NCBI GenBank assembly: GCA_025363355.1
Contig: JANYEB010000179.1
Location: forward strand, 1-62,164
Direction: 5' to 3'
Length of the DNA stretch: 62,164 nt
Origin: Chitinophagaceae bacterium
GTDB taxonomy: Bacteria > Bacteroidota > Bacteroidia > Chitinophagales > Chitinophagaceae
Shown here: piece by piece, positions 42,326-52,274 of the stretch
Position numbering within the stretch: the first letter of the stretch is position 1
Layout: the number at the start of each line of letters is the position of its first letter
The notes under the pieces: model-generated
Told to the model about the DNA's origin: nothing
Database searches by the model: none
What the model saw: the letters and a program-made list of their open reading frames with translations, nothing else
Program-made: the position numbers and the translations under genes

Positions 42326-44285
42326 CAAAAAAATTTTCACGCTTATTGCAGTAGCTGCATCAATGAATGCACTTGCACAAAAAGACACATTAAGATCGAC
42401 GAATCTTGATGAAGTAGTTATTACTGCCACAAAATTTCCTATTAAAACTTCGGCTACAGGAAAAGTTGTTACCATTATTACACAGCAACAATTGGAACAA
42501 AGTGGTGGAAAAGATTTAGCACAAATCTTAACCGAGCAAACTGGTTTATACATTAATGGTGCTAATAGTAATGCAGGAAAAGATAAAAGTATTTACTTGC
42601 GTGGTGCTAGTGTTGCTTACACTTTAATCACTATTGATGGTGTGCCAATGTATGACCCAAGTGGCATTGGTAGCAATTTTGATATTAGAAATTTGGCCAT
42701 CAATTTAGTTGAAAGAATTGAAATTTTAAAAGGTAGTCAATCTACTTTATATGGCAGTGATGCTATTGCTGGAGTTATCAATATTATTACAAAAAAATCT
42801 GCAACAAACAAACAAATTGCTGTTAATGGATTGGTAAGTTATGGTAGCAATAACACTATTAGAACAAACGCTGGAGTATCTGGAAAAACAAAAGGTGTTG
42901 ATTATAATTTTGGTTATAGCATTAATAAAACCGATGGTATTAATGAAGCAATTTCTACAACACCAAATGCAGATAAAGATGGTTATACACAACAGTCTTT
43001 TCAAGCAAACTTTGGATTTCAACCAACAAAAAACATTTCTATTAAACCTTATATGCGTTATGGCTATATAAAAGGAGGATTAGATCAAGGTGCATTTACA
43101 GATGAATTAGATTATAATTTCTCTCAAAAAAGTTTTCAAGCTGGGGTTAAAAATGAATTGATTTTTGGCAAAACAAAATTGAATATTTTATACAACTTTA
43201 ATAAGATTGAAAGAGAATATATAGACGATTCTACACTAAGCCAAAATGGCTATGATATGTTTTCAAAAGGTAACTACACAGGCAACGAACATTTTGTAGA
43301 TGCTTATGCAAATTTTGATTTATGCAAATCAACTAAACTTACTGTGGGTGCAGATTACAGATCATCGAAAAGCAACCAAGATTATTTATCTATTGGCTTT
43401 TTTGGACCTTATAAAACAAGTTATAGTGGCGATAGTTTAAAGCAAAATCAAGTGGGTGTTTATGCTGCTTTGAACTATACAGATGCACAAGGGTTTAATG
43501 TGGAAGTTGGTGGACGATATAACAATCATTCAACCTATGGTGGCAATGGTGTTTTTAACATCAATCCATCTTATCAAGTTACAGATGATATTAAAGTTTT
43601 TGCAAACCTTTCATCTGCATATAGAACACCAAGTTTATATCAATTGTATAGCGAGTATGGTAACAAAAATTTGAAGCCAGAAGTTGCTATTAGTGGCGAA
43701 CTTGGTTTGCAACATTATTTTGTTGACAAGAAAATTAAAATACAAACTGTTGTGTTTTCACGCAATGTAAAAGATGTTATTTTCTTCTATTATAACAGTT
43801 CTACATTTCAATCTCAATATATCAATCAAGACAAACAAAAAGATTTTGGTTTAGAGTTTGAAGGCTCTTTTCAATTAGCTAAAAACATTTCTCTAAAAAC
43901 ATTCTACACTTTTGTTGATGGACAAATTGATACTAAAAAAAGTAGTGGAAAAGATACTACTTACAACAATCTTTTACGCAGACCAAAACATAGTGCTGGT
44001 TTAAATTTATCTGCAAAAATTACAGATAGATTATTTGTAAGTGCTAACCTAAATTGGTTTGCAAAAAGAAATGATGCATATTTTAACAGCACTACTTTTA
44101 AAACAGATTATGTTGTTTTAGAAAATTATGCTTTGCTTGATATGTATGCTGAATATAGTTTCTTAAAAAACAAACTAAAAGTATTTGCAAACGCTAGAAA
44201 CATTGCCGATACTAAGTTTACAGAAATTAGTGGTTATAATACTTTAGGTTTTAATGCTTATGGCGGCGTAAGATTTAATTTCTAA
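42321..44285 (+). CDS. btuB: TonB-dependent cobalamin receptor (BtuB-like)
   Basis: A 654-residue TonB-dependent receptor. Signal peptide to about residue 19 (ALAQ), TonB box region LDEVVITATKFP (about 29-40), plug domain (about 45-155: SGGKDLAQILTEQTGLYI, LRGASVAYTLITIDGVPM, EILKGSQSTLYGSDAIAGVINIITKK), then a 22-strand barrel ending GGVRFNF. Control by the B12 riboswitch identifies the ligand as cobalamin or a corrinoid. No btuFCD genes are adjacent. Confidence 0.92.
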   Translation: MSKKIFTLIAVAASMNALAQKDTLRSTNLDEVVITATKFPIKTSATGKVVTIITQQQLEQSGGKDLAQILTEQTGLYINGANSNAGKDKSIYLRGASVAYTLITIDGVPMYDPSGIGSNFDIRNLAINLVERIEILKGSQSTLYGSDAIAGVINIITKKSATNKQIAVNGLVSYGSNNTIRTNAGVSGKTKGVDYNFGYSINKTDGINEAISTTPNADKDGYTQQSFQANFGFQPTKNISIKPYMRYGYIKGGLDQGAFTDELDYNFSQKSFQAGVKNELIFGKTKLNILYNFNKIEREYIDDSTLSQNGYDMFSKGNYTGNEHFVDAYANFDLCKSTKLTVGADYRSSKSNQDYLSIGFFGPYKTSYSGDSLKQNQVGVYAALNYTDAQGFNVEVGGRYNNHSTYGGNGVFNINPSYQVTDDIKVFANLSSAYRTPSLYQLYSEYGNKNLKPEVAISGELGLQHYFVDKKIKIQTVVFSRNVKDVIFFYYNSSTFQSQYINQDKQKDFGLEFEGSFQLAKNISLKTFYTFVDGQIDTKKSSGKDTTYNNLLRRPKHSAGLNLSAKITDRLFVSANLNWFAKRNDAYFNSTTFKTDYVVLENYALLDMYAEYSFLKNKLKVFANARNIADTKFTEISGYNTLGFNAYGGVRFNF

Positions 44286-44288
44286 ATC

Positions 44289-44352
44289 ACAATATAAAGT
44301 AAATAGAAATGCCTCTCAATTTTGAGAGGCATTTCTATTTACTTTATATTGT
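44289..44352. terminator. Bidirectional terminator, perfect 31-bp stem
   Basis: ACAATATAAAGTAAATAG... through GCCTCTCAA (44289-44319) and its exact reverse complement (44322-44352), with a 2-nt loop, lie between convergent btuB and the isoaspartyl peptidase. It is an unusually long perfect inverted repeat for a terminator. Confidence 0.9.
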
Positions 44353-44358
44353 CTGATG

Positions 44359-45309
44359 CTATTTTCCATAAATGGCAACTTCATTAATCCCTTTATCATT
44401 TTTTACCCCACGATACATTCCTGCACTATTAAATAACATTGAAAAATTTCCTTGCACATCTACACCAATCATTCCTCCCTCTCCATCCATATTTTTTAGT
44501 TTATGCATCACCGTTTCTTCCATTGCATCTTGTAAAGTCATTCCTTTATATTCCATTAAACAACTTACTGTATGTGCAGCAACTGCTTTAATAAATGGTT
44601 CACCATGCCCTGTGCAACTAATAGCACAGGTTTGATTATTAGCATAAGTGCCAGCACCAATAACTGGGCTATCACCAATGCGACCATATTTTTTGTTGGT
44701 CATTCCACCAGTGCTTGTTGCAGCAGCAATGTTACCATTAACATCACAAGCAACAGCACCAACTGTTCCAAATTTTTTATCTCTCATTAATTCATCTAAA
44801 TGATGATGTGTATGATCTAAAGAATAGTTATCAGAATCTCTTAAAGACTTCCATTGGTCATATCTAAATTGAGAGAAGAAATATTCATCTGGCTCTAATT
44901 TAATACCTTGCTTGATTGCAAAATCGTTAGCCCCTTTACCACTTAAAAAAACGTGATTGCTATGCAGCATTACTTCATTAGCCAATACAACAGGGTTTCT
45001 AACACTTCTAACACCAGACACTGCTCCTGCTTCTAAATCAATGCCACTCATTATAGCAGCATCCATTTCTTGAACACCTTTTTTTGTAAATACACTTCCC
45101 TTTCCTGCATTAAAAAGCACATTATCTTCAAGCACCACAACAGCAGCCTTCACTGCATTTACAGCTGTTCCACCTTCTTCCAGCACGGCATAACCTGCAT
45201 TTAAGGCTGTTTGTAAAGCATCTAAATAAGCTTTCTCTAATTCAGGAGTCATATCTTCTTTCAAAATAGTTCCTGCTCCACCGTGAATACAAATTGTTAT
45301 GTTAGACAT
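44359..45309 (-). CDS. Isoaspartyl peptidase / L-asparaginase (Ntn hydrolase)
   Basis: A 316-residue plant-type asparaginase / beta-aspartyl peptidase. IHGGAGTI at the N-terminus, GVQEMDAAIMSG, the autocleavage nucleophile Thr in KKFGTVGAVACD, and the GGMTNKKYGRIGDSPVIGAGTY region (substrate site) are present. The precursor self-cleaves before that Thr to give alpha and beta subunits (family knowledge). No signal peptide, so it is cytoplasmic. It hydrolyses isoaspartyl dipeptides and asparagine. Confidence 0.93.
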   Translation of the reverse strand: MSNITICIHGGAGTILKEDMTPELEKAYLDALQTALNAGYAVLEEGGTAVNAVKAAVVVLEDNVLFNAGKGSVFTKKGVQEMDAAIMSGIDLEAGAVSGVRSVRNPVVLANEVMLHSNHVFLSGKGANDFAIKQGIKLEPDEYFFSQFRYDQWKSLRDSDNYSLDHTHHHLDELMRDKKFGTVGAVACDVNGNIAAATSTGGMTNKKYGRIGDSPVIGAGTYANNQTCAISCTGHGEPFIKAVAAHTVSCLMEYKGMTLQDAMEETVMHKLKNMDGEGGMIGVDVQGNFSMLFNSAGMYRGVKNDKGINEVAIYGK

Positions 45310-45364
45310 ACGAACGTTTGTTTATTTTATTTGTTATAAGATTATTTTAAAATGATGGATAAAT

Positions 45365-46351
45365 TTATCCAATCAACCTTTGACATTCAATTAATAATTT
45401 TTCTTTGTTAATAGCAGCTGTTCCAACTTCTTCACAAACCAAACCACCAGCAATATTTGCCATTTCGGCTGCTAAATGAATGTTTTGTGTTGTTGCGTAT
45501 ACTAAAGATGCAACTGCAATTACAGTGTCGCCTGCACCACTAACATCTGCAATGCTCCTGATGTGTGTAGGAATAATATTGCAATCATTTTTATCATTAT
45601 AAAAAACACCTTTTTCTGATAAAGTAATGAACGAAATATTGTGCTGTAATTTATCTTTTAATTGCTGATGAATATCTTGTAAAATGGTTTCATTAATATC
45701 ATCTAACAACACATTTAACCCTTCTTTTACTTCAGCTAAATTTGGTTTAAAAATATCTACACCCACATAACTAAAAAAGTTTTTTCGTTTAGGATCAACT
45801 GCTGTTAAAATATTATTTTGCTTGCAAAGTGCAATTGTCTTTTCTATAATATTTTGTGTTAAAACCCCTTTATTATAATCTTCAAAAATGATGATTTGAG
45901 GTTTTTCTATTGCAATATATTTCTCAATATTTTTTAATAAAATAGCTTCTGTTTCGCCACAAACGTCTGTTGTAATTTCTGCATCCAAACGCATCATTTG
46001 CTGATTACGACTAATAACACGTGTTTTATTAGTTGTAATTCTATCTGCTGCTTGATGAATATATGTTGTGTTGATGTTTTGTTGCTCTAAAAGAGATTGC
46101 AGTTTTTCACCTTCGGTATCTTTTCCAATAATAGAAATGATAGATGTATTTGCACCCAATGCAACAAGGTTTAAAGCAACATTGGCAGCACCACCAAGTC
46201 TTAACTCATTTTTCTGCAAAGCCACAATAGGCACAGGTGCTTCAGGCGAAATACGATTTACATTTCCCCACCAATAAGTATCAAGCATTACATCGCCAAT
46301 AACAGCAATTTTTATATCGGTAAATTGTTCAAAAAGATTCTTAAAGTCCAT
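45365..46351 (-). CDS. hldA: D-glycero-beta-D-manno-heptose-7-phosphate kinase
   Basis: A PfkB-type sugar kinase of about 328 aa; ATG at 46351 (MDFKNLF) is chosen because the upstream extension is unlike the family. GDVMLDTYWWGNVNRISPEAPVPIV and the C-terminal ADVSGAGDTVIA (catalytic base and anion hole) match HldA/RfaE1. It makes heptose-1,7-bisphosphate for lipopolysaccharide heptose. The adenylyltransferase domain of the bifunctional HldE is absent. Confidence 0.85.
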   Translation of the reverse strand: MDFKNLFEQFTDIKIAVIGDVMLDTYWWGNVNRISPEAPVPIVALQKNELRLGGAANVALNLVALGANTSIISIIGKDTEGEKLQSLLEQQNINTTYIHQAADRITTNKTRVISRNQQMMRLDAEITTDVCGETEAILLKNIEKYIAIEKPQIIIFEDYNKGVLTQNIIEKTIALCKQNNILTAVDPKRKNFFSYVGVDIFKPNLAEVKEGLNVLLDDINETILQDIHQQLKDKLQHNISFITLSEKGVFYNDKNDCNIIPTHIRSIADVSGAGDTVIAVASLVYATTQNIHLAAEMANIAGGLVCEEVGTAAINKEKLLIECQRLIG

Positions 46352-46462
46352 TATAGATTGTAAACAAAGTGATGTTCTATTTTTTAGAATAATCAAAAGT
46401 AAATGATTAGCATAATAAATCTAAAACAGAATTAGAATAGACGATATCATTTGGTTTCTTCT

Positions 46463-46470
46463 TACTTTTA
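46463..46470 (+). promoter_or_regulatory. -7-like element TACTTTTA, 4 nt before the start
   Basis: One mismatch from TAnnTTTG (final G to A), exactly 4 nt before the ATG at 46475. Confidence 0.35.
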
Positions 46471-46474
46471 TTCA

Positions 46475-48046
46475 ATGAAATTTTTGCTATCAAGTTTTCT
46501 CTTATTTATATACCAACTAACATTTGCACAACAAGCTGACATCATCATTAAAAATGGAAAAATTATTGATGGTACTGGCAATGGTTGGTTCTATGCAGAC
46601 GTTGCAATTAAGAACAGCAAAATCATTTCTATTCAAAAAAATATTCAATTAAAGGCAACAACAATCATAGATGCAAAAGGCTTAGTTGTTGCCCCAGGTT
46701 TTATAGATGTGCATACGCATATTGAAGATGATGAAGTAAAAAATCCATTGGCAACAAACTTTATTTATGATGGCGTAACCACTGTTATTACTGGAAATTG
46801 TGGTTTAAGCAGAGTAGATTTAAAAAAGTATTTTCACTTAATTGATAGTATAAAATTGTCTATCAATGTTGCAGGATTAATTGGTCATAATGATGTTAGG
46901 GAATTTGTTATGGGTAAAGCAAATCGAGAACCCACAGCAAAAGAAATGCAACAAATGGAAAATATTGTTACCAATGCAATGAAAGCGGGTGCTGTTGGTT
47001 TTTCTACAGGACTAATCTATACACCAGGCAACTATAGTAAAACAGATGAAATAATAAAACTTGCAAAAATTGCTGCACAATACAGTGGCGTTTATGCAAC
47101 ACACATGAGAAGCGAAGGAGATAGCATCAGCTTTGCAATTGAAGAAGCTATTAATATTGGTAGAACCTGCAATATGCCTGTAGAAATTTCTCATTTTAAA
47201 TTAAGTGGTCAAAATAATTGGGGAAGAGGAAAAGAAACACTGGGCTTGGTTAAAGCAGCAAGAGAACAAGGGCTTGATGTAAACATTGACCAATATCCAT
47301 ACACTGCAGCAAGCACAACTATTTCAACTTTATTTCCAGATTGGGCTTTGGCTAATGGACAGGATTCTATCAACGCAAGATTGAAAAGAATGAAAGATAA
47401 AACAGAGATTGCAGATTTTTTAATGATGCGTTTGAGAAAACGTGGATTGGAACATTTTGATTATGCAGTGGTGGCAAATTACCCAGCTGATCCATCTTTA
47501 AACGGCAAAAGTATTCAGCAAATTAATTTATTAAAGGGAAGAAAAGATTCTTTGACTGAAGAAGTAAAAACCATTTTTGAAATAATGCATAATGGTGGTG
47601 CAAGTTGTGTTTTTCATGGTATGAGTGAGGATGATGTGCGATACTTTGTGCAATATCCATTTAATATGTTTGCCAGTGATGGCACTATTAGAGTGATGAA
47701 TGTTGGTGTGCCACATCCTAGAAGCTATGGCACCAACGCAAGAGTTTTGGCAAAATATGTTAGAGAAGAAAATTTGATTTCTTTAGAAGAAGCAATACGC
47801 CGAATGACAAGCCTACCAGCACAAAAATTCAGCCTTAAAAATCGTGGTTTATTGAAAGAGGGCTTTGCTGCTGACATTGTTATTTTTAACGAATCAACAA
47901 TACAAGACAACAGCACATTTGCCAAACCACACCAGTACTCAACAGGTATTGATTATGTAATTGTAAATGGAGTTATAACATTAGATAAAGGCAAACATAC
48001 CAATGCAAAAAAAGGAGTTGTGTTATATGGATTAGGAAGACAATAA
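46475..48046 (+). CDS. N-acyl-D-amino-acid deacylase family amidohydrolase, exported
   Basis: The ATG at 46475 (MKFLLSSFL) is chosen, giving a signal peptide to about residue 19 (TFAQQ). The metal-binding DVHTHIEDDE (HxH), AGAVGFSTGLIYTPGNY, ATHMRSEG and EISHFKLSG are typical of D-aminoacylase/dihydroorotase-like amidohydrolases. About 523 aa. It probably hydrolyses N-acyl-D-amino acids or related peptides in the periplasm. It diverges from hldA. Confidence 0.88.
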   Translation: MKFLLSSFLLFIYQLTFAQQADIIIKNGKIIDGTGNGWFYADVAIKNSKIISIQKNIQLKATTIIDAKGLVVAPGFIDVHTHIEDDEVKNPLATNFIYDGVTTVITGNCGLSRVDLKKYFHLIDSIKLSINVAGLIGHNDVREFVMGKANREPTAKEMQQMENIVTNAMKAGAVGFSTGLIYTPGNYSKTDEIIKLAKIAAQYSGVYATHMRSEGDSISFAIEEAINIGRTCNMPVEISHFKLSGQNNWGRGKETLGLVKAAREQGLDVNIDQYPYTAASTTISTLFPDWALANGQDSINARLKRMKDKTEIADFLMMRLRKRGLEHFDYAVVANYPADPSLNGKSIQQINLLKGRKDSLTEEVKTIFEIMHNGGASCVFHGMSEDDVRYFVQYPFNMFASDGTIRVMNVGVPHPRSYGTNARVLAKYVREENLISLEEAIRRMTSLPAQKFSLKNRGLLKEGFAADIVIFNESTIQDNSTFAKPHQYSTGIDYVIVNGVITLDKGKHTNAKKGVVLYGLGRQ

Positions 48047-48127
48047 TGCTTGCTTTATTTTAAAGTGTCTACCAACACAAAACCCAATCTTCCTAAAATA
48101 CAGATTAATATTTCTTAATCTTTGTCT

Positions 48128-49309
48128 ATGAATACTCGACAAATCTTCCTTCAACATATTGCACAAACATCGCCTGCACCTATTGGATTAGAAATGGTGA
48201 AAGCCAGTGGCATCAACATTTTTGATGTTGATGATAAAAAATATATTGATGGCATTTCGGGCTTTAGTGTTGCAAATATTGGCCACAGTCATCCAAAGGT
48301 TGTGGAGGCTGTGCAACAGCAAGCAGCAAAGTATATGCATTTAATTGTTTATGGAGAATTTATAGAACAACCACAAGTATCTTACGCTAAACTATTAACA
48401 GAACATTTACCATCAACACTTAATTGTGTGTACTTTACTAATAGTGGTGCAGAAGCTGTTGAAGGTGCTATGAAACTAGCAAAACGTGTTACCAACAGAA
48501 GCAAAATAATTTGCTTTAATAAATCTTATCATGGCAGCACACAAGGTGCTTTAAGTTTAATGGGCGATGAATATTGGAGAAATTCTTTTCGTCCCTTGTT
48601 GCCCGATATTTATCATTTTGATTATGGAAGTCAGCAAGCAATTGATGCCATTGATAGCACTACTGCTTGCATTATTTTAGAACCGGTTCAGGCAGAAGCT
48701 GGCGTAGTAAAACCAACTAAAGAATGGTTGCAAGCCATTAGAGAAAAATGTAATAAACATTGTGCTTTAATGATATTTGATGAAATACAAACAGGCTTTG
48801 GAAGAACAGGAAGTCTGTGGGCTTTTGAACAGTTTAATGTAGTGCCAGATGTATTGCTTTTAGGTAAAGCTCTTGGTGGTGGAATGCCTTTGGGTGCATT
48901 TATTGCTGATAAAAAATTGATGGACACACTAACCTACAATCCAGTGCTGGGGCATATTACAACCTTTGGTGGACATCCAGTAAGTTGTGCAGGAGGCAAA
49001 GCAGCATTGGAAGTTTTGCTGGAAAGCAATTGGATAGATGAAGTAAAATCTAAAGAAAAAATATTGATAGAGTTATTATATCATCCTCAAATAAAAAATG
49101 TAAATATTGTTGGCTTATGGGCAGCTATTGAATTACAAGATTTTGAAACAACACAACAAGTAGCTCATCAATGTGTAAGTAATGGATTAATTACAGATTG
49201 GTTTTTATTTGCCCAAAATTGTATTAGAATTGCTCCACCACTTTGTACTACTGAAGATGAATTGAAAGTCATTTGTGATATTGTATTAAAGAGTTTAAGT
49301 AGCATATAA
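48128..49309 (+). CDS. Class III (PLP) aminotransferase
   Basis: A fold-type I PLP aminotransferase of about 393 aa. GISGFSVANIGHSHP, FTNSGAEAVEGAMKLAKR, the aspartate MIFDEIQTGFGRTG and the Schiff-base lysine LLGKALGGGMPLGAF are in order. It resembles acetylornithine/4-aminobutyrate-type enzymes; the substrate is not clear. The ATG at 48128 is preferred to a TTG two codons upstream. Confidence 0.9.
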   Translation: MNTRQIFLQHIAQTSPAPIGLEMVKASGINIFDVDDKKYIDGISGFSVANIGHSHPKVVEAVQQQAAKYMHLIVYGEFIEQPQVSYAKLLTEHLPSTLNCVYFTNSGAEAVEGAMKLAKRVTNRSKIICFNKSYHGSTQGALSLMGDEYWRNSFRPLLPDIYHFDYGSQQAIDAIDSTTACIILEPVQAEAGVVKPTKEWLQAIREKCNKHCALMIFDEIQTGFGRTGSLWAFEQFNVVPDVLLLGKALGGGMPLGAFIADKKLMDTLTYNPVLGHITTFGGHPVSCAGGKAALEVLLESNWIDEVKSKEKILIELLYHPQIKNVNIVGLWAAIELQDFETTQQVAHQCVSNGLITDWFLFAQNCIRIAPPLCTTEDELKVICDIVLKSLSSI

Positions 49310-49311
49310 AT

Positions 49312-49349
49312 ATAAAAGCCTCGATATGTTAACATATCGAGGCTTTTAT
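49312..49349. terminator. Bidirectional terminator, perfect palindrome
   Basis: ATAAAAGCCTCGATATGTT followed directly by its exact reverse complement, between the convergent aminotransferase and AIM24-like genes. Confidence 0.9.
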
Positions 49350-49365
49350 CAAACTAACATTTATT

Positions 49366-50160
49366 CTACCAACCATCTCCATCAAGCATATTGCCTAAGC
49401 CACCTAATACACTTCCTTCTTCTTTTCTTTTATACGTTCCATAAGATAAAATTCTTGCAGCTAAACGACTAACAGGCAAACTTTGAATCCAAACTTTTCC
49501 TGGTCCACGTAGGGTTGCAAAAAATAATCCTTCGCCTCCAAAAATGGTGTTCTTAATACCACCTACAAATTGAATATCATAATCAACTGTATGTGTAAAA
49601 CCAACAATACAGCCAGTATCAATTTTTATTAATTCGCCAGCTTGTAATGTTCTTTCTTGCACAAAACCACCGGCGTGTAAAAATGCCATTCCATCTCCTT
49701 CAAGCTTTTCCATAATAAAACCTTCACCACCAAATAAACCAGTACCTAGTTTTCTTTGAAACTCAATACCAATAGACACTCCCTTAGCTGCACATAAAAA
49801 AGCATCTTTTTGACAAATTACTTTTCCGCCCAATTGTTGCAAATCCAAAGTAATAATTTTACCTGCATAAGGCGAAGCAAAACTGACGTGTTTTTTACCA
49901 ACAGATGTATTGGTAAATGCAGTCATAAATAGGTTTTCGCCCACCAACATTCTTTTACCAGCATTTAATAACTTGTTGAAAATACTGTTGTTTTGTTGCT
50001 GGCTTCCATCACCAAATAATGTTTCCATTGAAATGCCATCATCCATCATCATAAAAGCACCAGGCTCGGCAACTGCTGTTTCGTTGGGGTCAAGCTCTAC
50101 CTCAACATATTGCATTTCTTCACCAAAAATTCTGTAATCAATTTCGTGATTATTACGCAT
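49366..50160 (-). CDS. AIM24/TIGR00266 family protein
   Basis: A 264-residue cytoplasmic protein with the AIM24 double-barrel fold: VEVELDPNETAVAEPGAFMMMDDGI near the N-terminus, LFGGEGFIMEKLEGDGMAFLHAGG in the middle, and GGEGLFFATLRGPGKVWIQSLP near the C-terminus, followed by a Gly-rich tail (GGLGNMLDGDGW). Function unknown. Confidence 0.9.
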   Translation of the reverse strand: MRNNHEIDYRIFGEEMQYVEVELDPNETAVAEPGAFMMMDDGISMETLFGDGSQQQNNSIFNKLLNAGKRMLVGENLFMTAFTNTSVGKKHVSFASPYAGKIITLDLQQLGGKVICQKDAFLCAAKGVSIGIEFQRKLGTGLFGGEGFIMEKLEGDGMAFLHAGGFVQERTLQAGELIKIDTGCIVGFTHTVDYDIQFVGGIKNTIFGGEGLFFATLRGPGKVWIQSLPVSRLAARILSYGTYKRKEEGSVLGGLGNMLDGDGW

Positions 50161-50343
50161 AAAAGTTTTTGTTTATTTGTTAACGTTTGTGTTGTTTTAT
50201 TACACAATAGTAAAAATTATTTTATTGATGCAATTATAAAAAATGATAAAGGGCTTTAGGCTCTATTGTCATTTACTTGCAATATTCTTTTTTAATAAAC
50301 GGTTTTACATTTATTAGTTGGAATATTGGTGAAAATTAAGGTT

Positions 50344-50871
50344 ATGGCACGCTTTCTTTTACTAATATTTTTAATTTGTTTGATATTAACAAAATCGTTT
50401 GCAGTAGTTATAAACACATCCCATTTAATAGATACCACAACAATCATTTCTTCAAAAGATACTAACTTATCTAGCAAAACAAATAGGCAAATTATCGTAG
50501 AAAAGTTGGGTAGAAAACTAAATATATTAGAGAGAATAGAATTATTTGTTTTAGGGAAAAGAGCATTTGTTACTAGCTTTTCACAAGAAGAACAAGCACG
50601 ACTTGCAAATAATAGTATTAGCTTAAGCTTTTGGTTAGCGTTGTTTTCTATGATTGCACCACCGGCAATTATTTTTTCGCTTCTCATTAAAAATTCAAAA
50701 TCTGTTAACCGTAAATATTTAAACGAGAAAAGCAAAAGAAGATTAAAATTTATTAATGTTATGCAAACATTTTGGGCTGTTGTTTTAGGAATAATTGTTG
50801 TTGCTACGATTTTATTTATGATTTATCTTGTTGGATATATTTTAGTAGCTCTTTTTAAAGGATTGCATTGA
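50344..50871 (+). CDS. Membrane-associated protein, unknown
   Basis: The ATG at 50344 (MARFLLLIF) is chosen over an upstream TTG. About 175 aa: an N-terminal signal peptide or anchor (about 1-20), a polar region, then two TM helices (about 92-115 and 140-168) separated by a very basic stretch (NRKYLNEKSKRRLKF). Family not recognised. A TACATTTA near -7 element lies at about 50306. The 50161-50343 gap otherwise shows nothing. Confidence 0.6.
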   Translation: MARFLLLIFLICLILTKSFAVVINTSHLIDTTTIISSKDTNLSSKTNRQIIVEKLGRKLNILERIELFVLGKRAFVTSFSQEEQARLANNSISLSFWLALFSMIAPPAIIFSLLIKNSKSVNRKYLNEKSKRRLKFINVMQTFWAVVLGIIVVATILFMIYLVGYILVALFKGLH

Positions 50872-50915
50872 TAGCATTTTATAATAAATTTACAATCAAA
50901 TAGCATTAAATCATT

Positions 50916-52274
50916 ATGCAATCAAAACAACAGCTTAACCTTTTTTCTTTCACAATGATTGTGGTAGGACTGGTAATTGGTATGGGTATTTTTCGCACAG
51001 CAGCTACTTCTGCTAAAGGGGCTATTGAACCCTCTGTTTATTTTACAGCCTGGATAGTTGGTGGTTTTATTGCCATTTGTGGTGCTTTAACTTTTGCAGA
51101 AATCGGCAGCAGAATGCCTGTTACTGGCGGTTATTATAAAGTATTCAGTTACGCATATCATCCCAGTATTGCATTTGGCGTAAACTGTGTTATTTTAATT
51201 AGCAATGCTGCAGGAATGGCTGGTGTGGCCATTATTGGAAGTGGTTATATTACCAAACTATTTCCACAATACTTATGGACAGATGTTGACAAAGCCATCA
51301 TTAGCAGCGTTGGTATTGTTTTGTTTTACATGATCAACCTGATGGGTTTAAAAGCAAGTAGCAGCGTACAAAACATTTTAATGGTTGTTAAAATATTGAT
51401 GGTAGTTTTACTGGTAGGATGCATATTCTCTGTGTCTGATTACGCTGTGCAAAGCCATGCATTAAATAACCAAGTGGTAAACCAATCTAATTACACGCTT
51501 AGCTGGATACAAAGTCTAGGCATCTCTTTAATAGCTGTTTCGTTTACTTGTGGCGGGTATGAACATACAATTGATTTTGGCAGTGAAATTAAAAACCCAG
51601 TAAAAAACATTCCCCGTGGTATATTCATTGGCATTGCAATTATTATAACATTATACCTACTAGTTAGCTTAAGCTATTATTTAATTATTGGGTTCGATAA
51701 TATTAAAACAGAAAACGAAATTGCCTATGTTTTAATTAACAAGGTATTTGGACAAACATCGGCAAAAGTTTTCTCTCTGCTACTGTTTATGGGAGTTTTG
51801 GCTTATGTAAATACACACTTGTTAAGCAACCCAAGATTAATGTATGCAATGAGCGATGAAGGAACTTTGCCAAAAGTATTTTCGAAACAAAATAATAAAA
51901 CACAGGTATTCACTTTTTCACTAACCCTGTTTGCTGCTATTTCAATAGTCATTTTATTCTTCGCTCAAACCTTTGAAAAGCTGCTCAACTTTTCTATTTT
52001 TTTAGATTGCTTTGGTATGGTAGCAAGCTCTGCTGCGATTTTTATTTTACGCAAAAAAACCAGTCATCTAAACAACACTGGAATTTATAAAATGAAATAC
52101 CCATTTCTTACGGTGCTGTTTATCATTGCTTATTCTTTTGTAGGTATTAGCATTGCCATTCAAACACCCAACCTAGCATTGATAGGAATATTAGTATTGA
52201 TAGGCTTTATTATTATCTATTTTTTATTTTCTAAGAAGACAAGCAAAATATTAGAAAGTAATGACTCTACATAA
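50916..52274 (+). CDS. APC family amino-acid permease
   Basis: A 452-residue, about 12-TM transporter. VVGLVIGMGIFRTAAT in TM1 (unwound substrate-binding GxG), FAEIGSRMPVTGGYYKVF and SFTCGGYEHTIDFGSEIKNPVKNIPRG are typical APC/LAT-like motifs. It probably carries amino acids; specificity unknown. It overlaps the convergent OmpA-like gene by 8 nt. Confidence 0.9.
   Translation: MQSKQQLNLFSFTMIVVGLVIGMGIFRTAATSAKGAIEPSVYFTAWIVGGFIAICGALTFAEIGSRMPVTGGYYKVFSYAYHPSIAFGVNCVILISNAAGMAGVAIIGSGYITKLFPQYLWTDVDKAIISSVGIVLFYMINLMGLKASSSVQNILMVVKILMVVLLVGCIFSVSDYAVQSHALNNQVVNQSNYTLSWIQSLGISLIAVSFTCGGYEHTIDFGSEIKNPVKNIPRGIFIGIAIIITLYLLVSLSYYLIIGFDNIKTENEIAYVLINKVFGQTSAKVFSLLLFMGVLAYVNTHLLSNPRLMYAMSDEGTLPKVFSKQNNKTQVFTFSLTLFAAISIVILFFAQTFEKLLNFSIFLDCFGMVASSAAIFILRKKTSHLNNTGIYKMKYPFLTVLFIIAYSFVGISIAIQTPNLALIGILVLIGFIIIYFLFSKKTSKILESNDST

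Noticed and set aside
42275-42553. Minus-strand ORF opposite the btuB start
   Set aside because: Shadow of the btuB signal peptide and TonB-box coding region.
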